In this document: positions 13,738 to 21,532 of the stretch, piece by piece
How positions within the stretch are numbered: position 1 is the stretch's first letter
Layout: every line of letters starts with the position of its first letter
Origin: Methylophilaceae bacterium
GTDB lineage: Bacteria > Pseudomonadota > Gammaproteobacteria > Burkholderiales > Methylophilaceae
DNA length: 32,112 nt
NCBI GenBank assembly: GCA_006844635.1
Contig: SPJO01000107.1
Location: 1-32,112 of the forward strand
Direction: 5' to 3'
Notes under the pieces: generated by a model
Told to the model about the DNA's origin: nothing
The model's input: the letters and a program-made list of their open reading frames with translations, nothing else
Databases searched by the model: none
Made by a program: the position numbers and the translations under genes

Positions 13738-15867
13738 TTAGAACTGGTAATTGGCGCCTAGGCCAATTAAATAAGTTCTATCTGCTGCAGGTTCGAAGAA
13801 GCGGCCTCTACTATCGTTGATGCGAACAGAGCCAATATATTTCTTATCAAACATATTTTCAACTCTTAGGAACTCTTTGAAATGCCAACGACCGACATGT
13901 TGTTCAAAACCTGCGCGAAGGTTGAAGATTGTATATGAAGGTGCCTTGTCTGAGTTTAGGTCATCAACGTAAACTTTGCTGTGGTGGCTGCCTTCGAGTG
14001 CAGTTGTAAAGCCAAAAGGTGTATATTGCCAAGCTACTTCGCCGTAAATCTGCGTTTTATAGGTGCCGGGGATGCGGTTGCCAGCAGCTATTGTCTCAGT
14101 GCCGGTTGCACCGAAGCCGAGTTTATCTCTAGTAAAGTCTGAGTCAAATTTGGCGTCTAATAACGAATATGAGAAGTATGTTGAGATGTTATGGTCGAAT
14201 TGAGACTCAATAGAAAGTTCAGCACCTGAGCGTTTCGTATCATTCGCATTGGTATATACCGAGCGACCACTTGCGCTCTCTTGTACAACTAGCTCGTCTT
14301 CCGTTGTGATTCTAAAAAGGTTGAGGTTGACTTGCGTGTTGTCAGTAATAAAGGCTTTAGCACCAATTTCCAAGTTTTTACTCTCGCTAGCTTTAAGCCC
14401 CAAATTTGGTTGTGCATCCGCCCCAGTTGAATCAAAAGCGGCTTCAAAGAAAGTAGGTGTTTCAAAACCTTTTCCGTAGTTTGCATAAAGGTTGAATGAT
14501 GGTGTCACTTTCCAGACAGCACCAATGGCTGGTGTTGTCTTTTGGTAATCTATATGGCCGCCGTTATCTGTATTAGGGCCAGTGATCAGCTTGTCTTTCA
14601 CTTCAAGGTTAACTTTAGTGTGTCGCAACCCAGCATGAACATCGACGTTGTCTAGGATGGCTAAGCGGCCTTGAATATATTGGTCAAAGTTATCAACAAC
14701 ATTGTCCTCATCTCGCGTTAAGTTATTAACGGGTACGAAAGTATCTAAAACCTCTGTGGTTGTTCTTGCATCGGTTGATTTACCGTAATTTAGACCTAAG
14801 CTGATATTGTAATCTTTGCCAAACAATTGACCGTGGTTGTCCCAACGAACATCGGTGCCGTAAAACTCTTTATCAATGCTACTGTCAATAGCGTTTGATC
14901 CATTCTGTCTTGTAGCAATAATGGTTGAGACATCACGATTACCAACGTAGGTCATTAAATGCAGGCTATTGTTATCATTCAGCGCATGCTCTAGATTAAA
15001 GCCAACTTGTGTGTGGCTTCTATCAATTCGAGTGTTGGCAGACAGCATCGCTTGTGAAACGCCTTCTGGATCATCAAATGCAGAGGGATCCAAAGCATCC
15101 GCTTCTCTAGGTAAGCCGTTAGGGTCTTGGGCGTTTTGATCAATCCAATTGACCAATGCAGTCAATTTTGTGTCATCACTGATATTTATCTTAAATTTAG
15201 CGGTGGCTTGTTCTTTTTTACCCCGATCATGTTCTCGATAGCCATCAGTATCAAAGTTCGATGCGCTGAATGCATACTCTAGATTCTCATTTGTTCCTGC
15301 GGCTTTTAAGATATTGCGGGTCGTGTCGTCAGAACCGAACATCGTTGTAGCTTCTATTTCTGGTGTTTTTGGTGCATTTTCCGTAAACAGTTGCACGACG
15401 CCACCCGAGGAGTTGCCGTACAAAGCTGAAAAGGGGCCGCGCATGACTTCAATGCTTCTAATGCTAGATAAATCTACGATGCCTGGCTGACCTTGACCAT
15501 CAGGCATCGTTAGCGGAATGCCATCAACATATATCCGGATGCCACGCACGCCGAAACTCGCACGAGAGCCAAAGCCGCGAATCGAAATTTTTGGTGCTTG
15601 TGCTTGGTTGTTTCGATTTTGTGCTGTGATGCCAGGTAGTCTAATTAGGCTTTCTGATAGTTGATATTGCAGTTGGCTATCTTGCACATCCTTTTTCCCA
15701 ACAACGTCAATAGCCATTGGCAAATCGAAACTGTCTTGCTCTACTCGTGTTGCAGTGACAACGACAGGGGAGGTTAAGGTGATCTGTTCTTCCGCAAAGG
15801 TAGGTTGCGGTAAGTAACATGCCAAGATGGCTAAAGTGAGTGAGTTCAGTTTGTGTTTATATGTCAT
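13738..15867 (-). CDS. TonB-dependent outer-membrane receptor, ligand unknown
   Basis: TonB-dependent receptors import iron chelates, vitamins or other scarce solutes through a 22-strand outer-membrane barrel powered by TonB-ExbBD. The 709-residue product has a signal peptide (about 1-25, ending PTFA), a TonB-box-like SPVVVTATR (33-41) and a plug domain (about 42-155) with IRGFGSRASFGVRGIRIYVD and IEVMRGPFSALYGNSSGG. The barrel ends in the aromatic GANYQF, as required for outer-membrane insertion. The plug resembles FecA-like ferric-chelate receptors, but the substrate cannot be read from sequence. No clear Fur box was found upstream. It is a single gene with its own terminator, set between coaBC and dut. 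Confidence 0.93.
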   Translation of the reverse strand: MTYKHKLNSLTLAILACYLPQPTFAEEQITLTSPVVVTATRVEQDSFDLPMAIDVVGKKDVQDSQLQYQLSESLIRLPGITAQNRNNQAQAPKISIRGFGSRASFGVRGIRIYVDGIPLTMPDGQGQPGIVDLSSIRSIEVMRGPFSALYGNSSGGVVQLFTENAPKTPEIEATTMFGSDDTTRNILKAAGTNENLEYAFSASNFDTDGYREHDRGKKEQATAKFKINISDDTKLTALVNWIDQNAQDPNGLPREADALDPSAFDDPEGVSQAMLSANTRIDRSHTQVGFNLEHALNDNNSLHLMTYVGNRDVSTIIATRQNGSNAIDSSIDKEFYGTDVRWDNHGQLFGKDYNISLGLNYGKSTDARTTTEVLDTFVPVNNLTRDEDNVVDNFDQYIQGRLAILDNVDVHAGLRHTKVNLEVKDKLITGPNTDNGGHIDYQKTTPAIGAVWKVTPSFNLYANYGKGFETPTFFEAAFDSTGADAQPNLGLKASESKNLEIGAKAFITDNTQVNLNLFRITTEDELVVQESASGRSVYTNANDTKRSGAELSIESQFDHNISTYFSYSLLDAKFDSDFTRDKLGFGATGTETIAAGNRIPGTYKTQIYGEVAWQYTPFGFTTALEGSHHSKVYVDDLNSDKAPSYTIFNLRAGFEQHVGRWHFKEFLRVENMFDKKYIGSVRINDSRGRFFEPAADRTYLIGLGANYQF

Positions 15868-15942
15868 GGTAAATGGTGCTTAAATTTACAAAGCCGCCAT
15901 TTTACAGCTAGCATGCAGAAGCGTACATCATCATTTTCATTA

Positions 15943-15969
15943 AATAACCATAGTCAATTAGTGGTTATT
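15943..15969 (-). terminator. Weak AT-rich hairpin after coaBC
   Basis: AATAACCA (15943-15950) and TGGTTATT (15962-15969) form an 8-bp stem with an 11-nt loop, just 3' of the coaBC stop on the - strand. There is little U-run behind it, so it may be only a weak terminator. It could equally be an operator for the TonB receptor gene that starts 76 nt downstream. Confidence 0.35.
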
Positions 15970-15971
15970 AT

Positions 15972-17159
15972 TTACAGTAAGTGAGTGATATGTTCCAGTA
16001 ACTGTGTTGCAATGGTTGATTTTGGTGCGCGTACCAGTGGATGATTGCCATTGTCGTCAATTAATGTGACTTGGTTATCATCATGGCCCATTGCTGAGGT
16101 GACTTCATTCGCAACGATGAGGGCTAGTTTCTTGGTAATGCGCTTCTTTTCAGCGTATTCAACGACATGTTCGCTTTCAGCAGCAAAGCCGACACAAAAA
16201 GGTGGGTTTGGTAAATGGGCAACTTCAGCAAGAATATCTTTATTGCGGTGTAAAGTCAGTGTCAGTGTGTCTGCCGTTTTTTTAATTTTATGTTGAGCCA
16301 CTTCGGTTGGTGCATAATCTGCTACTGCAGCAACGCCAATAAAAACATCTTGATTTTGTATGTTCTGCATGACCGCTTCGTACATGCTGGCGGCACTGTT
16401 GACTGAAATGAATGCGACATTGTGCGGTGGTGGTAAGTGCGTAGGGCCGCTGACTAAAGTCACTTTCGCTCCCATGTTGGCAGCTGCTTGCGCAATGGCG
16501 TAGCCCATTTTTCCGCTACTCAAATTGGTGATGCCGCGAACGGGGTCGATCATTTCTAAGGTGGCACCTGCGGTGATGAGTAGCTGTTTGTCTGCTAGTA
16601 TTTTAGGTGTGAAATGCGCCTCTATATGCGCAAATAGCTCGGTCGCTTCTAGCATACGGCCGTCACCCGTTTCTCCACAAGCTTGCTCGCCTGAGCCTGG
16701 TCCTAGTACGGCGATATTGTCTGCCGCTAACTGTTTAAAGTTACGTTGTGTAGCAGGGTTTTCCCACATTTGTTTATTCATTGCAGGTGCGACTAATAAA
16801 GGGCAATCTCTGGCGAGGCATAGTGTGGAGAGTAAATCATCCGCCCGGCCATGTAGGAGTTTAGCGACAAATTCAGCAGTCGCCGGTGCGATTAAAATGG
16901 CATCGGCATTACGGCTCAATTCAATGTGCGGCATGCCATTATCAACACCTTCATCCCACATACCGACAAACACGGGTTTACCAGAAAGTGCCTGCATGGT
17001 GGTTGGTGTGATGAATTGGGTTGCTGACTCTGTCATCACCACTTGCACATCGATGTTGGCTTTGATGAGTAGGCGGACTAACTCGGCCGCTTTATAAGCA
17101 GCAATGCCAGCTGTGATGCCTAATACTAAGGATTTGTTTTTTTGCATGGGCGCTAACAT
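15972..17159 (-). CDS. coaBC: Bifunctional phosphopantothenoylcysteine decarboxylase / phosphopantothenate-cysteine ligase
   Basis: CoaBC makes 4'-phosphopantothenoylcysteine and decarboxylates it, two steps of coenzyme A synthesis. The 395-residue product has an FMN-dependent CoaC domain (about 1-185) with the active-site His in MPHIELS (H78), the PAMN motif (125-128) and the catalytic Cys in EQACGETGDG (C161). The CoaB domain (about 190-395) has GATLEMIDPVRGITN and the KIKK motif (291-294). ATGs at 17159 and 17147 both lack a clear ribosome binding site. It diverges from radC across about 100 nt. Confidence 0.97.
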   Translation of the reverse strand: MLAPMQKNKSLVLGITAGIAAYKAAELVRLLIKANIDVQVVMTESATQFITPTTMQALSGKPVFVGMWDEGVDNGMPHIELSRNADAILIAPATAEFVAKLLHGRADDLLSTLCLARDCPLLVAPAMNKQMWENPATQRNFKQLAADNIAVLGPGSGEQACGETGDGRMLEATELFAHIEAHFTPKILADKQLLITAGATLEMIDPVRGITNLSSGKMGYAIAQAAANMGAKVTLVSGPTHLPPPHNVAFISVNSAASMYEAVMQNIQNQDVFIGVAAVADYAPTEVAQHKIKKTADTLTLTLHRNKDILAEVAHLPNPPFCVGFAAESEHVVEYAEKKRITKKLALIVANEVTSAMGHDDNQVTLIDDNGNHPLVRAPKSTIATQLLEHITHLL

Positions 17160-17259
17160 TTTTAATGCGTTTTATGTAATGCTTACATTTTAACGTGAAT
17201 TGACGTTGAAAACAGACTAAATTAGAAGACAAGTCATTAACAAAAAAGAAAGAATAATA

Positions 17260-17937
17260 ATGGCAATAACGGACTGGCCGGCTAGTGAGCGGCCGCGAGA
17301 GAAGCTCATTGAATTAGGCGCGAATGCACTATCGGATGCGGAACTGTTGGCAATCTTTCTGCGGGTTGGTGTGGCAGGAAAGTCAGCGGTTGATTTGGCC
17401 AGAGATTTGTTGGTGCATTTTGGTAGTCTGAATGGGGTGTATGCCGCTACAGAAAAAGAGGTGAGTGCATTACATGGCATGGGTAGTAGCAAATATGTAC
17501 AAATGCAGGCGGCATTTGAAATGTGTCGGCGTGCGTTAACAGAACACATTCAAGAAAAAGATATCTTGAGTTCGCCGAATCAAGTGCGAGATTACTTGCG
17601 ATTGAAATTGGCAAATGCGCTGCATGAGGTGTTTTTGGTCATATTTTTGGATGCGCAAAACCGTTTGTTGGCAAGCGATGAAATGTTTAGCGGTACGCTA
17701 ACTGAGACCAGTGTTTATCCAAGAGAGGTTGTAAAAAAAGCGCTGCATTACAATGCTGCATCCGTGATGTTTGCACATAACCATCCATCTGGAGTGGCGA
17801 AACAAAGTCAAGCGGATGAAGCCATCACACAGACGCTAAAAAAAGCCTTGGCATTAATTGATGTGCGAGTGCTAGATCACTTTATTGTGGCAGGCAATGA
17901 CACATTATCGTTTGCAGAGGTTGGATTGTTATCATAA
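17260..17937 (+). CDS. radC: RadC-family JAB/MPN-domain protein
   Basis: The 225-residue product has N-terminal UPF0758 helix-hairpin-helix motifs (about 20-80) and a C-terminal JAB1/MPN domain. The metalloprotease-like motif is complete: E123, HNHPSG (173-178) and D186. Despite the name, a role in DNA repair has not held up for the E. coli gene and the function is unclear. Its place next to coaBC and near rpmB-rpmG matches the classical gammaproteobacterial cluster. AAAGAAAG upstream is a modest ribosome binding site. Confidence 0.94.
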   Translation: MAITDWPASERPREKLIELGANALSDAELLAIFLRVGVAGKSAVDLARDLLVHFGSLNGVYAATEKEVSALHGMGSSKYVQMQAAFEMCRRALTEHIQEKDILSSPNQVRDYLRLKLANALHEVFLVIFLDAQNRLLASDEMFSGTLTETSVYPREVVKKALHYNAASVMFAHNHPSGVAKQSQADEAITQTLKKALALIDVRVLDHFIVAGNDTLSFAEVGLLS

Positions 17938-17981
17938 TCGGTTTAGTATATTTCTACATTTATTATAAAAATAGCTAAGTC

Positions 17982-20033
17982 ATGAACAAATATATCAAAA
18001 ATATTATTTGGATTGCCGTTGCAATATTAGGTGCTTACGCGCTTGCTGGGATTGCACTGAATCGGGGAGAGAGTATTAATGCCATTTGGCTGGTGACAGC
18101 CGCTGTTTGTATTTATGCGATTGCTTATCGTTTCTATGCCGCCTGGATTGCAGCCAAAGTACTGACCTTGGATGAGACGAGAGCGACTCCCGCAGAACGG
18201 TTAGATAATGGCCGAGATTTTCTACCGACTAATAAATGGGTGGTGTTTGGTCATCACTTTGCGGCGATTTCCGGTCCGGGACCATTAATTGGGCCAACAC
18301 TTGCAGCGCAGTTCGGTTATTTGCCCGGTACGTTATGGATATTGATTGGTGTTGTGCTCGGCGGCGCTGTGCAAGATATGGTGGTGTTGTTTGCTTCAAC
18401 GCGACGTAATGGCCGTAGCTTAGGGCAGATGGCGCGTGATGAGATTGGCGCCATTGGTGGCAATGCTGCGCTTATCGGCACGTTTATGATCATGATTATT
18501 TTGATTGCTGTGTTGGGTTTGGTGGTGGTGAATGCCATGAAACATAGCCCTTGGGCGACCTCGACGGTGGCGGCCACCATTCCCATTGCGATGCTGATTG
18601 GTTTGTATATGCGACATATCAGGCCGGGCCGCGTATTAGAGGCCTCTGCCATTGGCTTAGTCTTGTTGCTGCTATCGGTGGTGGCTGGTGGTTGGATTGA
18701 TCATGATGCTGGTTTGCGAGAGTGGTTTAACCACGGTGGTTTAACGCTAGCATTTGCCATTATTACGTATGGTTTTGCCGCGGCAGTATTACCTGTTTGG
18801 TTGCTACTCGCTCCACGTGATTATTTGTCTACATTTATGAAGCTAGGCACCATCTTTTTGTTAGCGATTGCGATTGTGATTCTTCGCCCTGAGATTCATA
18901 TGCCAGCGGTGACGCAGTTTGTCGATGGGTCAGGGCCAATTTTTGGCGGCACTTTGTTTCCTTTTGTGTTTATCACCATTGCCTGCGGCGCAGTGTCAGG
19001 TTTTCATGCCTTAATCGCTTCAGGAACTACGCCAAAGTTGCTTTCTAATGAGCGTGATATTGCCATGATTGGTTATGGCGGTATGTTGCTAGAAAGTTTT
19101 GTCGCGATCATGGCAATGATTGCCGCGACCGTTTTAGAACCGGGTATTTTCTTTGCGATTAACAGCCCAGCGGGCGTTGTTGGACAAACAGCAGTTGAAG
19201 CAGTGAAAACCATCAATAGTTGGGGCTTCCCTGTCACGGTAGAACAAATGGAGCAGTTGGCAAAAGATATGGGTGAGTCCACCTTGTTTGCGCGTACTGG
19301 CGGTGCGCCGAGTTTGGCGGTTGGGATGGCCAGTATTTTTGCCAATGCTTTTGGTAAGAGTTTATTGGCGCTGTGGTATCACTTTGCCATTATGTTTGAA
19401 GCGCTATTTATCTTGACAACATTAGATGCTGGCACACGTGTTGGCCGTTTTATGTTGCAGGACATATTGGGCAACTTTAATAAGAAGCTTGGTGAGACCT
19501 CCTATATGCCATCAGTGATTTTCACCAGTGCCTTGGTCGTTGCTGGTTGGGGCTACTTTTTATATATCGGGGTAATTGACCCTAATGGTGGCGTTAATAT
19601 TTTATGGCCATTGTTCGGTATTGCGAATCAAATGTTGGCGGCGATTGCCTTATGTGTGGCGACGAGCATTATTGTGAAGTCGGGTAAGGCAAAGTATGCA
19701 TGGGTAACAGGTCTACCATTAACTTGGCTGGTTATTATTACAACAAGTGCTTCTTACGAGAAGATCTTTAGTGAAGATTTGCGTGTCGGCTTTTTTGCTG
19801 CTGCCAATCACTTAAGTACTCAGCTAGCTGCTGGTACGTTATCACCTGAAAGAGCAGCGGTTGCGCCACAATTGATTTTTAATCAGCACTTAGATGCTTA
19901 TTTGACCGTATTCTTTGTCGTTGTACTGTGGGTTGTGGTACTGGATATGTTGCGATTATCAATCAAGCATTTGAGAGGTGAGCAAGTTAAACCTTTTACA
20001 GAAACCGCTTATGTTAAAACGGCATTGGAGTAA
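17982..20033 (+). CDS. cstA: CstA-family transporter (carbon starvation / pyruvate uptake)
   Basis: CstA and its paralogue BtsT are inner-membrane proton-coupled importers; pyruvate and peptides have been given as substrates in E. coli. The 683-residue product is strongly hydrophobic, with about 16-18 membrane segments. It carries the family core GHHFAAISGPGPLIGPTLAA (about 88-107) followed by GGAVQDMVVL, and a late HFAIMFEALFILTTLDAGTR segment. It is slightly shorter than E. coli CstA (701). A YbdD-type gene starts 2 nt after its stop, the normal pairing for this family. Substrate here is inferred. Confidence 0.93.
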   Translation: MNKYIKNIIWIAVAILGAYALAGIALNRGESINAIWLVTAAVCIYAIAYRFYAAWIAAKVLTLDETRATPAERLDNGRDFLPTNKWVVFGHHFAAISGPGPLIGPTLAAQFGYLPGTLWILIGVVLGGAVQDMVVLFASTRRNGRSLGQMARDEIGAIGGNAALIGTFMIMIILIAVLGLVVVNAMKHSPWATSTVAATIPIAMLIGLYMRHIRPGRVLEASAIGLVLLLLSVVAGGWIDHDAGLREWFNHGGLTLAFAIITYGFAAAVLPVWLLLAPRDYLSTFMKLGTIFLLAIAIVILRPEIHMPAVTQFVDGSGPIFGGTLFPFVFITIACGAVSGFHALIASGTTPKLLSNERDIAMIGYGGMLLESFVAIMAMIAATVLEPGIFFAINSPAGVVGQTAVEAVKTINSWGFPVTVEQMEQLAKDMGESTLFARTGGAPSLAVGMASIFANAFGKSLLALWYHFAIMFEALFILTTLDAGTRVGRFMLQDILGNFNKKLGETSYMPSVIFTSALVVAGWGYFLYIGVIDPNGGVNILWPLFGIANQMLAAIALCVATSIIVKSGKAKYAWVTGLPLTWLVIITTSASYEKIFSEDLRVGFFAAANHLSTQLAAGTLSPERAAVAPQLIFNQHLDAYLTVFFVVVLWVVVLDMLRLSIKHLRGEQVKPFTETAYVKTALE

Positions 20034-20035
20034 GC

Positions 20036-20227
20036 ATGTTAAAGAAGATAAAACATTTGTGGCATATCATTCGCCAGTTATCTGGCGATGATGCTTATGA
20101 GCGTTACTTAAAACATCACGCAGAATTTCATGCATCAGCCGTGGATGCGCCGCCGCCACTCTCTCGCCAAGATTTTTTCAAATATTGGCAAGAATCCAAG
20201 TGGTCAGGTATTAACCGATGTTGCTAG
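20036..20227 (+). CDS. YbdD/YjiX-family small protein, CstA partner
   Basis: The 63-residue product has the family pattern: an N-terminal amphipathic helix, SGDDAYERYLKHH, then SRQDFFKYWQESKW and a terminal Cys-Cys (NRCC). Such proteins (DUF466) are encoded directly after cstA/btsT genes in many proteobacteria and are thought to be needed for transport, but their role is not well defined. The gene starts 2 nt after cstA, so translation is probably coupled. Confidence 0.9.
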   Translation: MLKKIKHLWHIIRQLSGDDAYERYLKHHAEFHASAVDAPPPLSRQDFFKYWQESKWSGINRCC

Positions 20228-20409
20228 CTATCTTTGTAAATGTTGTCGATTTCCATTTCATCGTGCTCTGGAATGTCGACATCATACTCTGATACGGAGA
20301 TGCGCTCTGGCCTGCTCATGGCTTGACCACGGCTTGGCTTATATTCACCAATCACATAGTTATGATGTGGTTGTTCGCGTTTAAATATTTTTTCTATTAA
20401 ATTTCTCAT
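20224..20409 (-). CDS. Hypothetical 61-residue hydrophilic protein
   Basis: I do not recognise this protein. It starts MRNLIEKIFKREQPHHNYV, has a basic middle (YKPSRGQAMSRPERI) and an acidic C-terminal half rich in Asp and Glu (VDIPEHDEMEIDN). It has no membrane segment, signal peptide or cysteine. Codon choice resembles the neighbours and the composition looks like a real soluble protein. It converges on ybdD, with stops overlapping by 4 nt. No clear ribosome binding site precedes the ATG; a 9-bp inverted repeat ends 5 nt upstream. It may be a real small gene or a chance frame. Confidence 0.45.
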   Translation of the reverse strand: MRNLIEKIFKREQPHHNYVIGEYKPSRGQAMSRPERISVSEYDVDIPEHDEMEIDNIYKDS

Positions 20410-20580
20410 GGCAGTATCTATTCATGGTTACTCTATGTAATAGATACGGAGCAATACGTATGCCACTTTAATTATTCAGCATGCCATTTAGCTAACTCAT
20501 TGATTATAAATGGTTGCGTGGATTAGCCAGGATCTGCACGGCATCGGCGCATGCCATAAATTCAATCGACATGTTGTGAT
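20410..20580. other. Intergenic region without a recognisable gene
   Basis: Apart from the inverted repeat at its left end, I see no open frame with family features, no tRNA and no clear promoter in the roughly 130 nt up to the lgt end. The motif GCATGCCAT occurs twice (around 20480 and 20550), which may be chance. Confidence 0.5.
20414..20447. repeat. Inverted repeat upstream of the small - strand gene
   Basis: GTATCTATT (20414-20422) and AATAGATAC (20439-20447) are perfect 9-bp inverted repeats. The stem can be extended inward by CAT/ATG with one bulged T, giving a 12-bp imperfect hairpin with a 9-nt loop. No T-run follows on either strand, so it does not look like a terminator. Confidence 0.6.
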
Positions 20581-20607
20581 TTCGACAAGCTTATTTATTT
20601 GTCGAAT
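20580..20607 (+). terminator. Rho-independent terminator reading in + direction, overlapping the lgt stop
   Basis: TTCGACAA and TTGTCGAA form an 8-bp stem with a 10-nt AT-rich loop, followed by TTTTTT on the + strand. It overlaps the last codons of lgt, which lies on the - strand. It could end the cstA-ybdD transcript about 350 nt after ybdD. On the - strand no T-run follows. Confidence 0.6.
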
Positions 20608-21383
20608 TTTTTCTGGTAAGCCGCGTGTAACATCCAAACTCCAACAAAAACCATGGGTAAACTCAGCCATTGACCCATGGTAAAGCCCAGTTGTAACAGG
20701 CCTAAGTAATCATCTGGTTGGCGCGTGAACTCGACTAAGAATCTGAAGCTGCCATAGCCTATTAGGAATAGTGCAGAAATAGCGCCTGTTGGCCTTTGTT
20801 TTTTCGAGAACCACCAGAGAATCAAAAAGAGTAGTAGTCCCTCAAGCGCAAACTCATAAAGTTGTGATGCATGACGTGGCGACTGATCAACTTGTGGGAA
20901 AATCATGCCGAAACCAGAGTCAGTGACACGTCCCCAAAGTTCTCCGTTAATAAAGTTACCTAAGCGGCCAGCCCCCAAGCCAATAGGCACTAATGGCGCA
21001 ACAAAGTCCATGGTTTTTAACCAAGGCTGTGGATATTTCTTATTGAAGAAGAACATGGCGACGAGGACACCAAGAAAGCCACCATGGAAACTCATGCCGC
21101 CTTGCCAAACCGCAAATATTTCAAATGGGTTTTGCATAAAGTAACTCGGCTGGTAGAACAAGACATAACCTAAACGGCCGCCGAGAATAACACCTAGCGC
21201 CCCGTAAAATAAGGCATCGTCGAGCATAGCGTCTTTCCATTCAAACCATGGTTTATGTTTAATCTGATACTTTCCTAATAAAAGGAAGCCTAAAAAGCCG
21301 GTTAAGTACATAAGGCCATACCAGTGAATGCCAAATGAACCGATTTGGATAGCAATGGGGTCAAATTGTGGATGAATCAACAT
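20595..21383 (-). CDS. lgt: Prolipoprotein diacylglyceryl transferase
   Basis: Lgt transfers diacylglycerol from phosphatidylglycerol to the lipobox cysteine of prolipoproteins in the inner membrane. The 262-residue product has about seven membrane segments. Hallmarks are YGLMYLTGF, the HGG of MSFHGGFLG (100-102), the Lgt signature GAGRLGNFINGELWG (137-151, with the essential Arg at 140) and RHASQLYE. Length is normal for the family. No clear ribosome binding site precedes the ATG. It diverges from the GGDEF/EAL gene across about 150 nt. Confidence 0.96.
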   Translation of the reverse strand: MLIHPQFDPIAIQIGSFGIHWYGLMYLTGFLGFLLLGKYQIKHKPWFEWKDAMLDDALFYGALGVILGGRLGYVLFYQPSYFMQNPFEIFAVWQGGMSFHGGFLGVLVAMFFFNKKYPQPWLKTMDFVAPLVPIGLGAGRLGNFINGELWGRVTDSGFGMIFPQVDQSPRHASQLYEFALEGLLLFLILWWFSKKQRPTGAISALFLIGYGSFRFLVEFTRQPDDYLGLLQLGFTMGQWLSLPMVFVGVWMLHAAYQKKFDK

Positions 21384-21532
21384 AAATAACGATTAAAAAA
21401 GTTAAAGTGAGTAAGGTTGCTATATTACTAGACAATTAAAGTTGTCGTCAGATAATTTAAGCTGTAGTATTTCTAGGCGATTTGTGTTTTCTGCGTTAAT
21501 TAAAAAAAACAAGTGCTGAAAAGGGTGTCGTT

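Noticed and set aside
15868..15971. Fur box upstream of the TonB receptor gene
   Set aside because: Only a loose run resembling GATAAT repeats (AATGAAAATGATGATG on the - strand) is present; too few matches to call.
16525..17097. 190-codon open frame on the + strand opposite coaBC
   Set aside because: It is a frame opposite a clearly conserved gene, with a serine/alanine-rich composition typical of antisense frames and no family features.
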